From the NCBI RefSeq assembly GCF_039614725.1, contig NZ_CP154859.1, forward strand, positions 2,852,001 to 2,916,000: DNA of 64,000 nt, given 5' to 3'. This stretch comes from Thauera sp. JM12B12 (GTDB taxonomy: Bacteria > Pseudomonadota > Gammaproteobacteria > Burkholderiales > Rhodocyclaceae). The notes under the pieces were generated by a model that did not search any database, was not told the origin of the DNA, and worked only from the letters and a program-made list of their open reading frames with translations. Positions 1 to 9,980 of the stretch are shown here, piece after piece. Numbering within the stretch: the stretch's first letter is position 1; every line of letters begins with the position of its first letter. The position numbers were made by a program, and so were the translations under genes.

Positions 1-830
1 CCTATGTCATCGTCGGCCTGAAGGAGGATTTCAGCTTCACCAACGGCGGCAACATCGTGAACACCGGCTTCCTGGTCGGCACCGAGGGCGTGATCGTCAT
101 CGATACCGGCCCCTCCCGGCGATACGGCGAACAGATGCTGGCGGCGATCCGCCGCGTCACCCCGCTGCCGGTGGTGCTCACCCTCAACACCCATCACCAT
201 CCCGACCACTTCCTCGGCAACCAGGCCTTCCCGCCCGCCACGCTCGCCGCGCTGCCGGACACCCTCGCCGCCCTGCGCGGCGAGGGCGAGGCCTTCAACG
301 CCAACATGTACCGCCTCAACGGCGACTGGATGCGCGACACCGAGGTGGTCGTGCCCGGCCGCGCCCTCGCCCCCGGACGCCAGCGCATCGGCGGGCGCGA
401 CGTGGAGCTCGTCGCCCTCGGCGGACATACGGTGGCCGACCTGGTGGTGGTGGACCATGACAGCGGCACCGTCTTCGCCGCCGACCTCGTGTTCAACGGC
501 CGCGCCGCCACCACGCCACATGCCGACGTCGCGCGCTGGCTCGCGGCGCTCGACGCGCTCGAGCGCCTGCCGGCCAGGCGCTGGGTGCCCGGACATGGCG
601 AGGTCGCCACCGACACCGCGCCGCTGCACGAGACGCGCGACTGGCTGCGCTGGCTCGCCGACACCATCCGCAGCGCCGCCGAACAGGGCCTGGACATGAA
701 CGAGGTGTTCGCGATCCCGATCCCGCCGCGCTTCGCCGGCCTCGCCCTCGCCGAGCAGGAGTTCCGGCGCTCGGTCACCCACCTGTTTCCGGCGGCGGAG
801 CAGGCCGCACTCGCCGCGCGCACGCGCTAG
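1..830 (+). CDS. Quinoprotein relay system zinc metallohydrolase 1 (MBL fold), 5' end outside window
   Basis: The reading frame is open from base 3, so the gene begins upstream of the window; 275 residues are visible. A metallo-beta-lactamase fold is shown by the THHHPDH zinc motif (near base 190), an Asp-Thr-Gly strand before it, and a later PGHG motif near base 591. The family sits beside PQQ dehydrogenases and is thought to act in the periplasm on quinoprotein maturation or product handling; its substrate is unknown. A GTG at 57 could be read as a start, but the residues before it (FSFTNGGNIVNTGFLV) are typical of the family, so the gene is truncated rather than starting there. Related proteins lie at 55385-56347 (intact) and 57896-58945 (zinc site lost). 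Confidence 0.85.
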   Translation, partial: YVIVGLKEDFSFTNGGNIVNTGFLVGTEGVIVIDTGPSRRYGEQMLAAIRRVTPLPVVLTLNTHHHPDHFLGNQAFPPATLAALPDTLAALRGEGEAFNANMYRLNGDWMRDTEVVVPGRALAPGRQRIGGRDVELVALGGHTVADLVVVDHDSGTVFAADLVFNGRAATTPHADVARWLAALDALERLPARRWVPGHGEVATDTAPLHETRDWLRWLADTIRSAAEQGLDMNEVFAIPIPPRFAGLALAEQEFRRSVTHLFPAAEQAALAARTR

Positions 831-881
831 CGTGGCAGGCTCACCAGCATGCGTCCGCTCAGCCCGCCCCCGCGCGCTTCA

Positions 882-1367
882 TCACTGCGCAGCAACACGC
901 CCCTCGGGCCCCTCCTCACGGCGCAGCGCATCGAGCCGCCGCGCCGCCTCGTCGTCGCCGTTGGCTGCAGCCACCGCCAGCCAGTAGCGCGCCTGCGCTC
1001 GATCCTGCGCCACCAACCTGCCCTCGAGATGGAGCAAGCCGAGCCGGTACTGCGCCTTCGCCGAGCCCGCCTCGGCCGCACGCCGGTAGCGCGCCAGCGC
1101 GGCACCCGGATCGCGCGGCTCGCCCAGTCCATCCTCGGCGAGGATGCCGAGATGGAACCAGGCTTCGGCGACTCCCTTCTCCGCCAGCGCCTGCCAGATG
1201 CTGCGCGCGCTGTCGTAGCGCGCCATCTTGAATTCGGCATAGGCCTTGTAGAGGCCGATGCTCGGCCGTGCCGCCAGGTCGGCGAGCTCGCTCTCGTCGA
1301 GGGTCTGGGCCGATGCCATGCAGGCCTGGACCATCGCCAGGGCGGCGAGACAGCTGCGGATGTTCAT
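882..1367 (-). CDS. Sel1-repeat protein, exported
   Basis: 161-residue protein with an N-terminal signal peptide (MNIRSCLAALAMVQACMASAQ) followed by about three Sel1/TPR-like helical repeats, recognisable by AEAWFHLGILAEDGLG, SAKAQYRLGLLHLEGR and QARYWLAVAAANGDDEA. Sel1 repeats are protein-binding scaffolds, so a periplasmic adaptor role is likely. The partner is unknown. The chosen ATG at 1367 gives a clean signal peptide; an in-frame ATG at 1394 would add nine residues. It is divergent from the DUF302 gene (65 bp between starts) and convergent with the relay metallohydrolase, which suggests a link to the quinoprotein system. That link is contextual only. Confidence 0.75.
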   Translation of the reverse strand: MNIRSCLAALAMVQACMASAQTLDESELADLAARPSIGLYKAYAEFKMARYDSARSIWQALAEKGVAEAWFHLGILAEDGLGEPRDPGAALARYRRAAEAGSAKAQYRLGLLHLEGRLVAQDRAQARYWLAVAAANGDDEAARRLDALRREEGPEGRVAAQ

Positions 1368-1432
1368 GCGCGCAATGCTCCGGAATGGGGACATGGCCGT
1401 CCCGTAGCAACAAATGCACCCGGGGGCATGCG

Positions 1433-2002
1433 ATGAAGCACGCCGCACGCGCCATCGCCGAACAGCCGGCCCGGTGCAGCGCCTGCACAGCCGGGCGCGC
1501 GCGGCGCGCACTGCGCAGCATGGCGCTCGGCCTGCTGCTCGCCGCCAGTGTGCTGTTTCCCGGACTCGGGCCGGCCGCACAGGCCAGCGACCGCGCGGCG
1601 GGCATCGTCGCCCGCAGCCTGGAGGACATCGATTACGCGGACGTGCGCGAGGCGCTCGCCGAGGCGATCGCCGAGGAAGGCATCGCCGCCCCGGTCGTCA
1701 GCCACTTCGCCGACATGCTCGCCCGCACCGCGGACGACCTCGGGCATCGCGCGAACCTGTACGCGCACGCCGAGATCCTGACCTTCTGCAGCGTGGGCGT
1801 CGCCGCGCGCCTGGCGACCGAGGCCGCGGAAAACATCGCGCTCTGCCCGCTCTCGGTAGCGGTGTATGCACTGCCGGGGGCACCGCGCACCGTCACGCTG
1901 GCCTACCGCCCGCCGGCGCTCGACAGCGCAGGGGGCGATGCGGCGCGCGCGTTGCTGGCGCGCATCGTGGCGCGCGCGGCGAACCTGGTCGGCCGGCCCT
2001 GA
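1433..2002 (+). CDS. DUF302 domain protein, exported
   Basis: 189-residue protein. Residues about 25-45 form a hydrophobic export signal (MALGLLLAASVLFPGLGPAAQA) after a basic N-terminus. The remainder resembles DUF302: a long helix (ADVREALAEAIAEEGI), then EILTFCSVGVAARLATEA and a hydrophobic strand IALCPLSVAVYAL, the position where DUF302 proteins usually have LLPCNVVV. DUF302 proteins have no established activity and often occur near sulfur or quinoprotein genes. The ATG at 1433 was chosen because upstream residues overlap the divergent Sel1 gene and look non-coding. It runs towards the convergent sigma-54 activator, ending 4 bp before that gene's stop. Confidence 0.7.
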   Translation: MKHAARAIAEQPARCSACTAGRARRALRSMALGLLLAASVLFPGLGPAAQASDRAAGIVARSLEDIDYADVREALAEAIAEEGIAAPVVSHFADMLARTADDLGHRANLYAHAEILTFCSVGVAARLATEAAENIALCPLSVAVYALPGAPRTVTLAYRPPALDSAGGDAARALLARIVARAANLVGRP

Positions 2003-2006
2003 GCGC

Positions 2007-4046
<2,040 letters not shown>

Positions 4047-4107
4047 GTCACCCTCCTCGTCTGCGCCGCGGAAACGTCGTCCGCGGCTGCGTCCTTATCG
4101 TTATGTT

Positions 4108-4140
4108 CAAAAAAGTAGCACCTGCCCTACATTGAAGCAA
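4108..4140 (+). promoter_or_regulatory. Putative enhancer site for the AcoR-like activator (copy 1)
   Basis: The segment has an A-tract, then GTAGCACCTGCCC, then a TACATT-GAAGCA tail. It matches 27 of 31 bases of a segment at 50501-50532 upstream of xoxF. It contains a short inverted repeat, GTAG-N8-CTAC. It lies about 100 bases upstream of the -24 GG of the sigma-54 promoter at 4215-4230, a normal distance for an enhancer-binding protein site, and 62 bases from the start of the divergent activator gene. Binding by that activator is inferred from position and sharing, not shown. Confidence 0.7.
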
Positions 4141-4214
4141 ATCAGGGACAACATCATTCGGCGCGGCTGGCCGCGACGCTGCGCGTTCCTCCCCGGCCGG
4201 CGTGCGCACGCGCT

Positions 4215-4230
4215 TGGCACAGGGCTTGCG
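4215..4230 (+). promoter_or_regulatory. Sigma-54 (-24/-12) promoter of the fds operon
   Basis: TGGCACAGGGCTTGCG fits the sigma-54 consensus with GG at 4216-4217 and GC at 4228-4229 separated by exactly ten bases. Transcription would start near 4241, giving a leader of about 73 bases before the ATG at 4314. The promoter sits downstream of the shared enhancer-like element at 4108-4140. Confidence 0.8.
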
Positions 4231-4313
4231 TGCTGAGACACTCGGGCAGACCGCGCCCCGTCTTGTCGTACCCCAGCGCCATGGCGCTCAACTCTCGAGA
4301 GGAGGCATTCATC

Positions 4314-4727
4314 ATGCTTGCCTGCCCTGTTCCGACCGACTCCATCCTCCGGCGTCATTTCGAGCAGCTCGCCTCCACCGCCGGCCTGCCGCCGCCGCCC
4401 GAGGAATCGGTGCTGCTGCGCCACTACATGCAGTTGCTCGACGCACGGCTCGCCGCCGGCAGCACGGCTCGGGGCGGACACGGCGCGGATGCCGCGACAT
4501 CTGCACCCATCGCGCGTGCAAGCGCACCAAAACAGGGCGCCGAGCCCTCCGCGGCGGCTTCCGTCGTCGCCGAACCGGCCCCGGCACGCCCGACAGCCGC
4601 CTCCCGCGAAGCCGCGACGGCGCCCAGCCCACACGGCGAGGCGGCGCCACGCGCGCCCCAGCATGCCGCCCCGCCGGCGTCGACGGGCTGGTTCGGCCGC
4701 CTGATGGCGCGGCTCTTCGGCAACTGA
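4314..4727 (+). CDS. Uncharacterised small protein at head of fds operon
   Basis: 137-residue protein of unknown function. The start at 4314 is supported by a strong ribosome-binding site (GAGAGGAGG, about 7 bases upstream). Residues 9-50 hold two copies of a similar helix, SILRRHFEQL and SVLLRHYMQL. Residues about 55-120 are Ala/Pro-rich and look disordered. The last 13 residues (GWFGRLMARLFGN) form a short amphipathic, basic-aromatic helix that could contact a membrane or partner protein. No signal peptide. It is the first gene after the sigma-54 promoter and lies 82 bases before fdsGB, so co-expression with formate dehydrogenase is likely. Codon use matches the neighbours. Confidence 0.75.
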   Translation: MLACPVPTDSILRRHFEQLASTAGLPPPPEESVLLRHYMQLLDARLAAGSTARGGHGADAATSAPIARASAPKQGAEPSAAASVVAEPAPARPTAASREAATAPSPHGEAAPRAPQHAAPPASTGWFGRLMARLFGN

Positions 4728-4809
4728 GGACCCGCTCGGCGCACGCTGCCACACGTATCTCGCCACCCACGCACTCACCGGACACGTCTCCACCGGAACC
4801 GCCCCAAAG

Positions 4810-6555
4810 ATGGCCGATCAGCACCCCGCCACAGACCCCGTCGCCGCCCGCCGCAAGACCCGCGGCACCCCGCGCGGCCGCCAGCTCGACCCCGCCGCCT
4901 TGCGCGAGGTGGAAGACCTGCTCGCGGGCCGCTCGCGCGCGCGCGACATGCTCATCGAGCACCTGCACGCCCTTCAGGACCGGCATGGTCACCTGGCGCT
5001 GCGCCACCTGCGCGCGCTCGCGCACTGGATGAACCTGCCGATGGCCGCGGTTTACGAGACCGCCACCTTCTACGCCCATTTCGACATCGTGCCCGACGGA
5101 GAGATTCCACCGCCCGCGGTGACCATCCGGGTCTGCGACTCCCTGTCGTGCGAACTCGCGGGGGCGCGCACCCTGCATTCCGCACTCGCAGCCGAGGTCG
5201 ATCCTGCGGAGATCCGCGTGCTGCGCGCACCCTGCATGGGCCGCTGCGACGTCGCGCCCGTGATAGAGGCAGGCCATCGCCACCTCGGCCACGCCACGCC
5301 GGCTGCCGTGCGTGCCTTGCTGCGCGCGGGCGACCTGCATCCCGATCCGATTGGCTGGCAGCACCTGCCCGACTACGAGGCGGGGGGCGGCTATCGCCTG
5401 CTGCGGGACCTGCGCGGCGGCAGCATCACCATCGAGCAGATCAGCGCCGTACTGCAGGACGCCGGCCTGCGCGGCCTCGGCGGCGCCGGCTTTCCCACCT
5501 TCAGGAAGTGGGCCTTCGTGCGCGCCGAGCCGGCCCCGCGCTACATGGTGATCAACGCCGACGAGGGCGAGCCGGGCACCTTCAAGGACCGCCATTACCT
5601 CGAGCAGGCCCCGCACCGCTTCCTCGAAGGCGCGCTCGTCAGCGCCCTCGGGGTCGACGCCGCGGCGCTCTACATCTACCTGCGCGACGAATACCCCGGC
5701 CTGCACGCGGTGCTGCGCGAAGCCATCGCCGAAGCCGAGGCCGCCGGCCTCGCCGCCCCCGGCTTCATCCACCTGCGCCGCGGTGCTGGCGCGTACATCT
5801 GCGGCGAGGAATCGGCGCTCATCGAGTCGCTCGAGGGCAAGCCCGGCAAGCCGCGCCATCGCCCGCCCTTCGTCGCGCAGAAGGGGCTCTTCGATCGCCC
5901 GACGCTGGTGAACAACGTCGAGACGGTGTACTGGATTCCGCTGCTGTGGCAGCACGGCGCCGACTGGTTCGCCAGCCAGGGCCGCCACGGACGCAAGGGC
6001 CTGCGCAGCTTCTCGGTATCGGGCCGCGTCGCGCGACCAGGCGTGCATCTGGCGCCGGCCGGCATCACCTTGCAGGAACTGGTCGACGAATACTGCGGCG
6101 GCATGATGGAGGGCCACCGCCTGCTCGCCTACCTGCCCGGTGGCGCCTCGGGCGGCATCCTGCCCGCGAACAGGGCCGATATCCCGCTCGACTTCGACAC
6201 CCTGCAGCCCCATGGCTGCTTCATCGGCTCGGCCGCCGTCATCGTGATCTCCGACCAGGACGACCTGCGCGCGGTGGCGAAGAACCTGATGGCCTTCTTT
6301 GCCGACGAGTCCTGCGGCCAGTGCACGCCGTGTCGCGTCGGCACCGAGAAGATGCTCGGTCTGCTCGCGTGCGACGAATGGGACGCCGACCAACTCGACC
6401 GCCTCGCCCGGGTCATGCAGGACGCCTCGATCTGCGGCCTCGGCCAGGCCGCGCCCAACCCGGTGACCAGCCTGCTGCGCTTCTTCCCGGCCGAACTGGC
6501 GAAACAGGGCGTGACCCTGCGCCCGGCTGCGGCGAACACGGAATCCGCCTCATGA
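4810..6555 (+). CDS. fdsB: NAD-dependent formate dehydrogenase, fused gamma-beta subunit (FdsGB)
   Basis: 581-residue fusion of a NuoE-like and a NuoF-like module. The N-terminal module (about 1-165) carries the thioredoxin-like [2Fe-2S] cysteines in CDSLSC and CMGRC. The C-terminal module has the Gly-rich NADH/FMN region (GLGGAGFPTFRKW, NADEGEPGTFKDR) and the [4Fe-4S] motif ESCGQCTPCR with a distal SICGLG cysteine. It transfers electrons from FdsA to NAD+ in the cytoplasm. Many fds operons encode separate FdsG and FdsB; here they are one chain. Its stop overlaps the fdsA start (ATGA), indicating translational coupling. Confidence 0.95.
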   Translation: MADQHPATDPVAARRKTRGTPRGRQLDPAALREVEDLLAGRSRARDMLIEHLHALQDRHGHLALRHLRALAHWMNLPMAAVYETATFYAHFDIVPDGEIPPPAVTIRVCDSLSCELAGARTLHSALAAEVDPAEIRVLRAPCMGRCDVAPVIEAGHRHLGHATPAAVRALLRAGDLHPDPIGWQHLPDYEAGGGYRLLRDLRGGSITIEQISAVLQDAGLRGLGGAGFPTFRKWAFVRAEPAPRYMVINADEGEPGTFKDRHYLEQAPHRFLEGALVSALGVDAAALYIYLRDEYPGLHAVLREAIAEAEAAGLAAPGFIHLRRGAGAYICGEESALIESLEGKPGKPRHRPPFVAQKGLFDRPTLVNNVETVYWIPLLWQHGADWFASQGRHGRKGLRSFSVSGRVARPGVHLAPAGITLQELVDEYCGGMMEGHRLLAYLPGGASGGILPANRADIPLDFDTLQPHGCFIGSAAVIVISDQDDLRAVAKNLMAFFADESCGQCTPCRVGTEKMLGLLACDEWDADQLDRLARVMQDASICGLGQAAPNPVTSLLRFFPAELAKQGVTLRPAAANTESAS

Positions 6556-9410
6556 GCACGCCCACCTCCGCGCCCACCCACTCCCCGGCTCCCTCCTTGA
6601 CTGCACCGTCGGGCGCCTTCGAGCTCACCCTCGACGGCGTCCGCGTGCAGGCTTTTCCGGGCGAGACCCTGTGGCAGGTCGCCAGGCGTGCAGGCGAACG
6701 CATCCCGCACCTGTGCTTCAAGGACGCGCCGGGTTACCGCGCCGACGGCAACTGCCGCGCCTGCATGGTCGAGATCGAGGGTGAGCGCACGCTCGCCGCA
6801 AGCTGCATCCGCCCGGCGATGCCCGACATGGTGGTGAAGAGCGCCTCGTCCGAGCGCGTGCGCAACGCGCGCGAGGGCGTCATGACGCTGCTGCTCGCCG
6901 ACCAGCCGGCGCGCGCCGACAGCCCCGACCGCTCCAGCCACTTCTGGGAGATGGTCGATCTGATGGCGCTCGACATCGACGCGCCCGACGCACCGCACGC
7001 CCGACTGCCGCCGCGCCGCGCAGCCCCGAACCCGCCCGACACCTCGCACACCGCGATGCACGTCAACCTCGACGCCTGCATCGCGTGCAACCTGTGCGTG
7101 CGCGCCTGCCGCGAGGTGCAGGTCAACGACGTCATCGGCCTCGCCTACCGCGGCGCAGGCTCGAAGATCGTTTTCGACTTCGACGATCCGATGGGCGACA
7201 GCACCTGCGTGGCCTGCGGCGAATGCGTGCAGGCCTGCCCGACCGGCGCGCTGATGCCCGCCCGCATCGTCGACGCACACGGCCGCGGCGACTCGGCCTG
7301 CGCCGACCGCAAGGTGGATTCGGTCTGTCCCTACTGTGGCGTGGGTTGCCAGCTCACCTACCACGTCAAGGACGAGAAGATCGTCTTCGTCGAAGGCCGC
7401 AACGGGCCGTCGAACGAGAACCGCCTGTGCGTCAAGGGCCGCTTCGGCTTCGACTACCCCAACCACCCGTCGCGCCTCACCGTGCCGCTGATCCGCCGCG
7501 AAGGCGTGCCGAAAGGCCTCGACCCGGATTTCGACCCCGCCAAGCCGCTCACCCATTTCCGCGTCGCCAGCTGGGACGAGGCGCTCGACCTCGCCGCCGC
7601 CGGCCTGCGCCGCCTGCGCGACGCGCACGGCCCCGACGCGCTCGCCGGCTTTGGCAGCGCCAAGTGTTCGAACGAGGAAGCCTGGCTGTTCCAGAAACTG
7701 GTGCGCACCGGCTTCCATTCGAATCATGTCGACCACTGCACCCGCCTGTGCCATGCCAGCTCGGTGGCGGCGCTGATCGAATGCATCGGCTCGGGCGCGG
7801 TCACCGCATCCTTCATGCAGGCCCAGCAAGCCGACGTCGTCATCCTCACCGGCTGCAACCCGACCGTGAACCACCCGGTCGCCGCCACCTACTTCAAGCA
7901 GGCGGCCAAGCGCGGCACCAAGCTCATCGTGCTCGACCCGCGCGGCATCACCATGGGCGCCTACGCCCACCGCATGGTGCGCTTCACCCCGGGCAGCGAC
8001 GTGTCGCTGTTGAACGCCATGCTCAACGTCATCGTCACCGAACACCTCTACGACGAGGCCTACATCGCCGCCCACACCGAAGGCTTCGAGGCGCTCAAGG
8101 CCCATGTCGCGCCGATGACGCCCGAGGCCATGGCGCCCGCCTGCGGCGTCGCCCCCGACGAGATCCGCGACATCGCCCGCCTGTACGCCAAGGCCGATCG
8201 CGCGATGATCTTCTGGGGCATGGGCATCTCGCAGCACACGCATGGCACCGACAACGCGCGCTGCCTGATCTCGCTCGCGCTCGCCACTGGCCAGATCGGC
8301 CGCCCCGGCACCGGCCTGCATCCGCTGCGCGGGCAGAACAATGTGCAGGGTGCATCGGACGCCGGCCTCATCCCGATGGTCTTCCCCGACTACCAGCCGG
8401 TGGGCGACGCGCAGATCCGCGCCGCCTTCGAGGAGCTGTGGAACACGCCACCCGACCAACCGCTGGCCGACAAGCCCGGCCTCACCGTGGTCGAGATCGT
8501 GCACGCCATCCACGCCGGCACCATCCGCGGCATGTACATCCAGGGCGAGAACCCGGCCATGTCCGACCCCGACCTCGACCACGCCCGCGGCGCGCTCGCC
8601 AGGCTTGAACACCTGGTCGTGCAGGACCTCTTCGTCACCGAGACCGCGCAGTTCGCCGACGTCATCCTGCCCGCCTCGGCCTGGGCCGAGAAGGACGGCA
8701 CCGTCACCAACACCAACCGCCAGGTGCAGATGGGCCGCGCCGCCGTACCCCTGCCCGGCGACGCCCGCCCCGACTGGTGGATCATCCAGGAGATCGCCCG
8801 ACGGCTCGGGCTCGACTGGCACTACACCCACCCGCGCGACGTGTTCGCCGAGATGAAGCGCGGCATGCACTCGCTCGACCACATCAGCTGGGAACGCCTG
8901 CAGGCCGAAGCGTCGGTCACCTACCCCTGCCCCGCCGACGACGCCCCCGGCCTGGACGTGGTCTTCGGCGACCGCTTCCCCACCGCCAGCGGCCGCGCCC
9001 GCTTCCGCCCCACGGTGCCGCTACCGCCCGACGAGCCGATCGACGACGCCTTCCCCACCGTGCTCATCACCGGCCGCCAGCTCGAACACTGGCACACCGG
9101 CTCGATGACCCGCCGCGCCAGCGTGCTCGACGCGCTGGAACCGGCCGCGGTGGCCACCCTCGCGCCCGGCGAACTCGCCCGCCTGGGACTCGAACCCGGC
9201 GCTGCACTGTCCATCGAGACCCGCCGCGGCAGGATCACGCTCGCCGCCCGCACCGACCCGCTGATGCCCGAAGGCATGGTCTTCGTGCCCTTCTGCTACG
9301 TGGAAGCGGCGGCCAACATGCTGACCAATCCGGCGCTCGACCCGTACGGCAAGATTCCCGAGTTCAAGTACGCGGCATGCAGACTGGGGGCGGGCGCTCC
9401 CGCGGCATAG
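6552..9410 (+). CDS. fdsA: NAD-dependent formate dehydrogenase catalytic alpha subunit (Mo-bisMGD)
   Basis: 952-residue FdsA-type subunit that oxidises formate to CO2. In order: an N-terminal [2Fe-2S] ferredoxin domain (CRACMVEIEGE, about residues 60-80), a ferredoxin-like region with CIACNLCVRAC and CVACGECVQACPTGA, a [4Fe-4S] site VCPYCGVGC, and the large molybdopterin domains. The Mo-ligating residue is Cys at about 400 (CTRLCHASS), so this is a cysteine rather than selenocysteine enzyme. The following molybdopterin-binding features (GCNPTVNHP, QGENPAMSDPD) are intact. The start is the ATGA overlap with fdsB. No fdsC- or fdsD-like chaperone gene follows; the operon ends against a convergent maoC-like gene. 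Confidence 0.96.
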   Translation: MSTPTSAPTHSPAPSLTAPSGAFELTLDGVRVQAFPGETLWQVARRAGERIPHLCFKDAPGYRADGNCRACMVEIEGERTLAASCIRPAMPDMVVKSASSERVRNAREGVMTLLLADQPARADSPDRSSHFWEMVDLMALDIDAPDAPHARLPPRRAAPNPPDTSHTAMHVNLDACIACNLCVRACREVQVNDVIGLAYRGAGSKIVFDFDDPMGDSTCVACGECVQACPTGALMPARIVDAHGRGDSACADRKVDSVCPYCGVGCQLTYHVKDEKIVFVEGRNGPSNENRLCVKGRFGFDYPNHPSRLTVPLIRREGVPKGLDPDFDPAKPLTHFRVASWDEALDLAAAGLRRLRDAHGPDALAGFGSAKCSNEEAWLFQKLVRTGFHSNHVDHCTRLCHASSVAALIECIGSGAVTASFMQAQQADVVILTGCNPTVNHPVAATYFKQAAKRGTKLIVLDPRGITMGAYAHRMVRFTPGSDVSLLNAMLNVIVTEHLYDEAYIAAHTEGFEALKAHVAPMTPEAMAPACGVAPDEIRDIARLYAKADRAMIFWGMGISQHTHGTDNARCLISLALATGQIGRPGTGLHPLRGQNNVQGASDAGLIPMVFPDYQPVGDAQIRAAFEELWNTPPDQPLADKPGLTVVEIVHAIHAGTIRGMYIQGENPAMSDPDLDHARGALARLEHLVVQDLFVTETAQFADVILPASAWAEKDGTVTNTNRQVQMGRAAVPLPGDARPDWWIIQEIARRLGLDWHYTHPRDVFAEMKRGMHSLDHISWERLQAEASVTYPCPADDAPGLDVVFGDRFPTASGRARFRPTVPLPPDEPIDDAFPTVLITGRQLEHWHTGSMTRRASVLDALEPAAVATLAPGELARLGLEPGAALSIETRRGRITLAARTDPLMPEGMVFVPFCYVEAAANMLTNPALDPYGKIPEFKYAACRLGAGAPAA

Positions 9411-9414
9411 TCCA

Positions 9415-9448
9415 AGGCCGGTCGGCCGCCCCTCGGCACGACCGGCCT
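9415..9448. terminator. Stem-loop between convergent fdsA and maoC-like genes
   Basis: Arms at 9415-9424 (AGGCCGGTCG) and 9439-9448 are perfectly complementary over 10 bp with a 14-base loop. It occupies the whole 42-base gap between two convergent stop codons. There is no clear U-run on either strand, so it may act as a bidirectional terminator of low efficiency or as a 3'-end stabiliser. Confidence 0.5.
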
Positions 9449-9452
9449 GCCA

Positions 9453-9902
9453 TCAAACCCGCCGTTTCACCACCACATTCGCTACATAGACCTGCAGCGC
9501 CTCGTCGTCCTGGTTCAGCGTCGTGACGCGCACCTTGACGATGCCCTGCTCCGGCCGTGACTTCGACGGGCGGACATCGAGCACCTCGATCTCGAGACGC
9601 AACTCATCCCCTGGCCGCGCCGGCCGCGGCCAGCGCAGTTCCTCCAGGCCGGCGCCGACCACGCCGCCGGCCGGGCGGAACTCGCTGTCTACCAGCAGCC
9701 GCATGGTGACCGCCGCCGTGTGCCAGCCGCTGGCCGCGAGCCCGCGGAAGAGCGTTTCCTGCGCCGCCGCCTCATCGAGGTGGAAGGGCTGCGGGTCGAA
9801 TTCGGCCGCAAAGGACCGGATCGCGTCGAGTCCGAGCGTGCGGCGGCCCGAGCCGAATTTCTGGCCCACGGTCAGGTCGTCGAGATAGTGAGGCGGTGTC
9901 AT
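9453..9902 (-). CDS. MaoC-like hotdog dehydratase
   Basis: 149-residue single-domain MaoC/(R)-hydratase protein. The hotdog active-site signature is visible as FDPQPFHLDE near residue 37, with the catalytic Asp and His five apart, followed by GLAASGWHTAA. Such proteins hydrate enoyl-CoA or act as acyl dehydratases of undefined substrate. It is convergent with fdsA and 78 bases downstream of the MFS transporter on the same strand, so it may be co-transcribed with that gene. No link to C1 metabolism is evident. Confidence 0.88.
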   Translation of the reverse strand: MTPPHYLDDLTVGQKFGSGRRTLGLDAIRSFAAEFDPQPFHLDEAAAQETLFRGLAASGWHTAAVTMRLLVDSEFRPAGGVVGAGLEELRWPRPARPGDELRLEIEVLDVRPSKSRPEQGIVKVRVTTLNQDDEALQVYVANVVVKRRV

Positions 9903-9980
9903 CGTCCAGGCTCCTTTGCCAGGTGATCGTGTTGATCTTGATTGAAGCCGCGGACGACGCGATCGCCGCGCGCAGGCGGG

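Noticed and set aside
5148..9410. A 1420-codon open frame covering fdsB antiphase and fdsA
   Set aside because: Only the part from 6552 encodes FdsA; the upstream part is a shifted, Arg-rich shadow of fdsB. High GC keeps wrong frames open.
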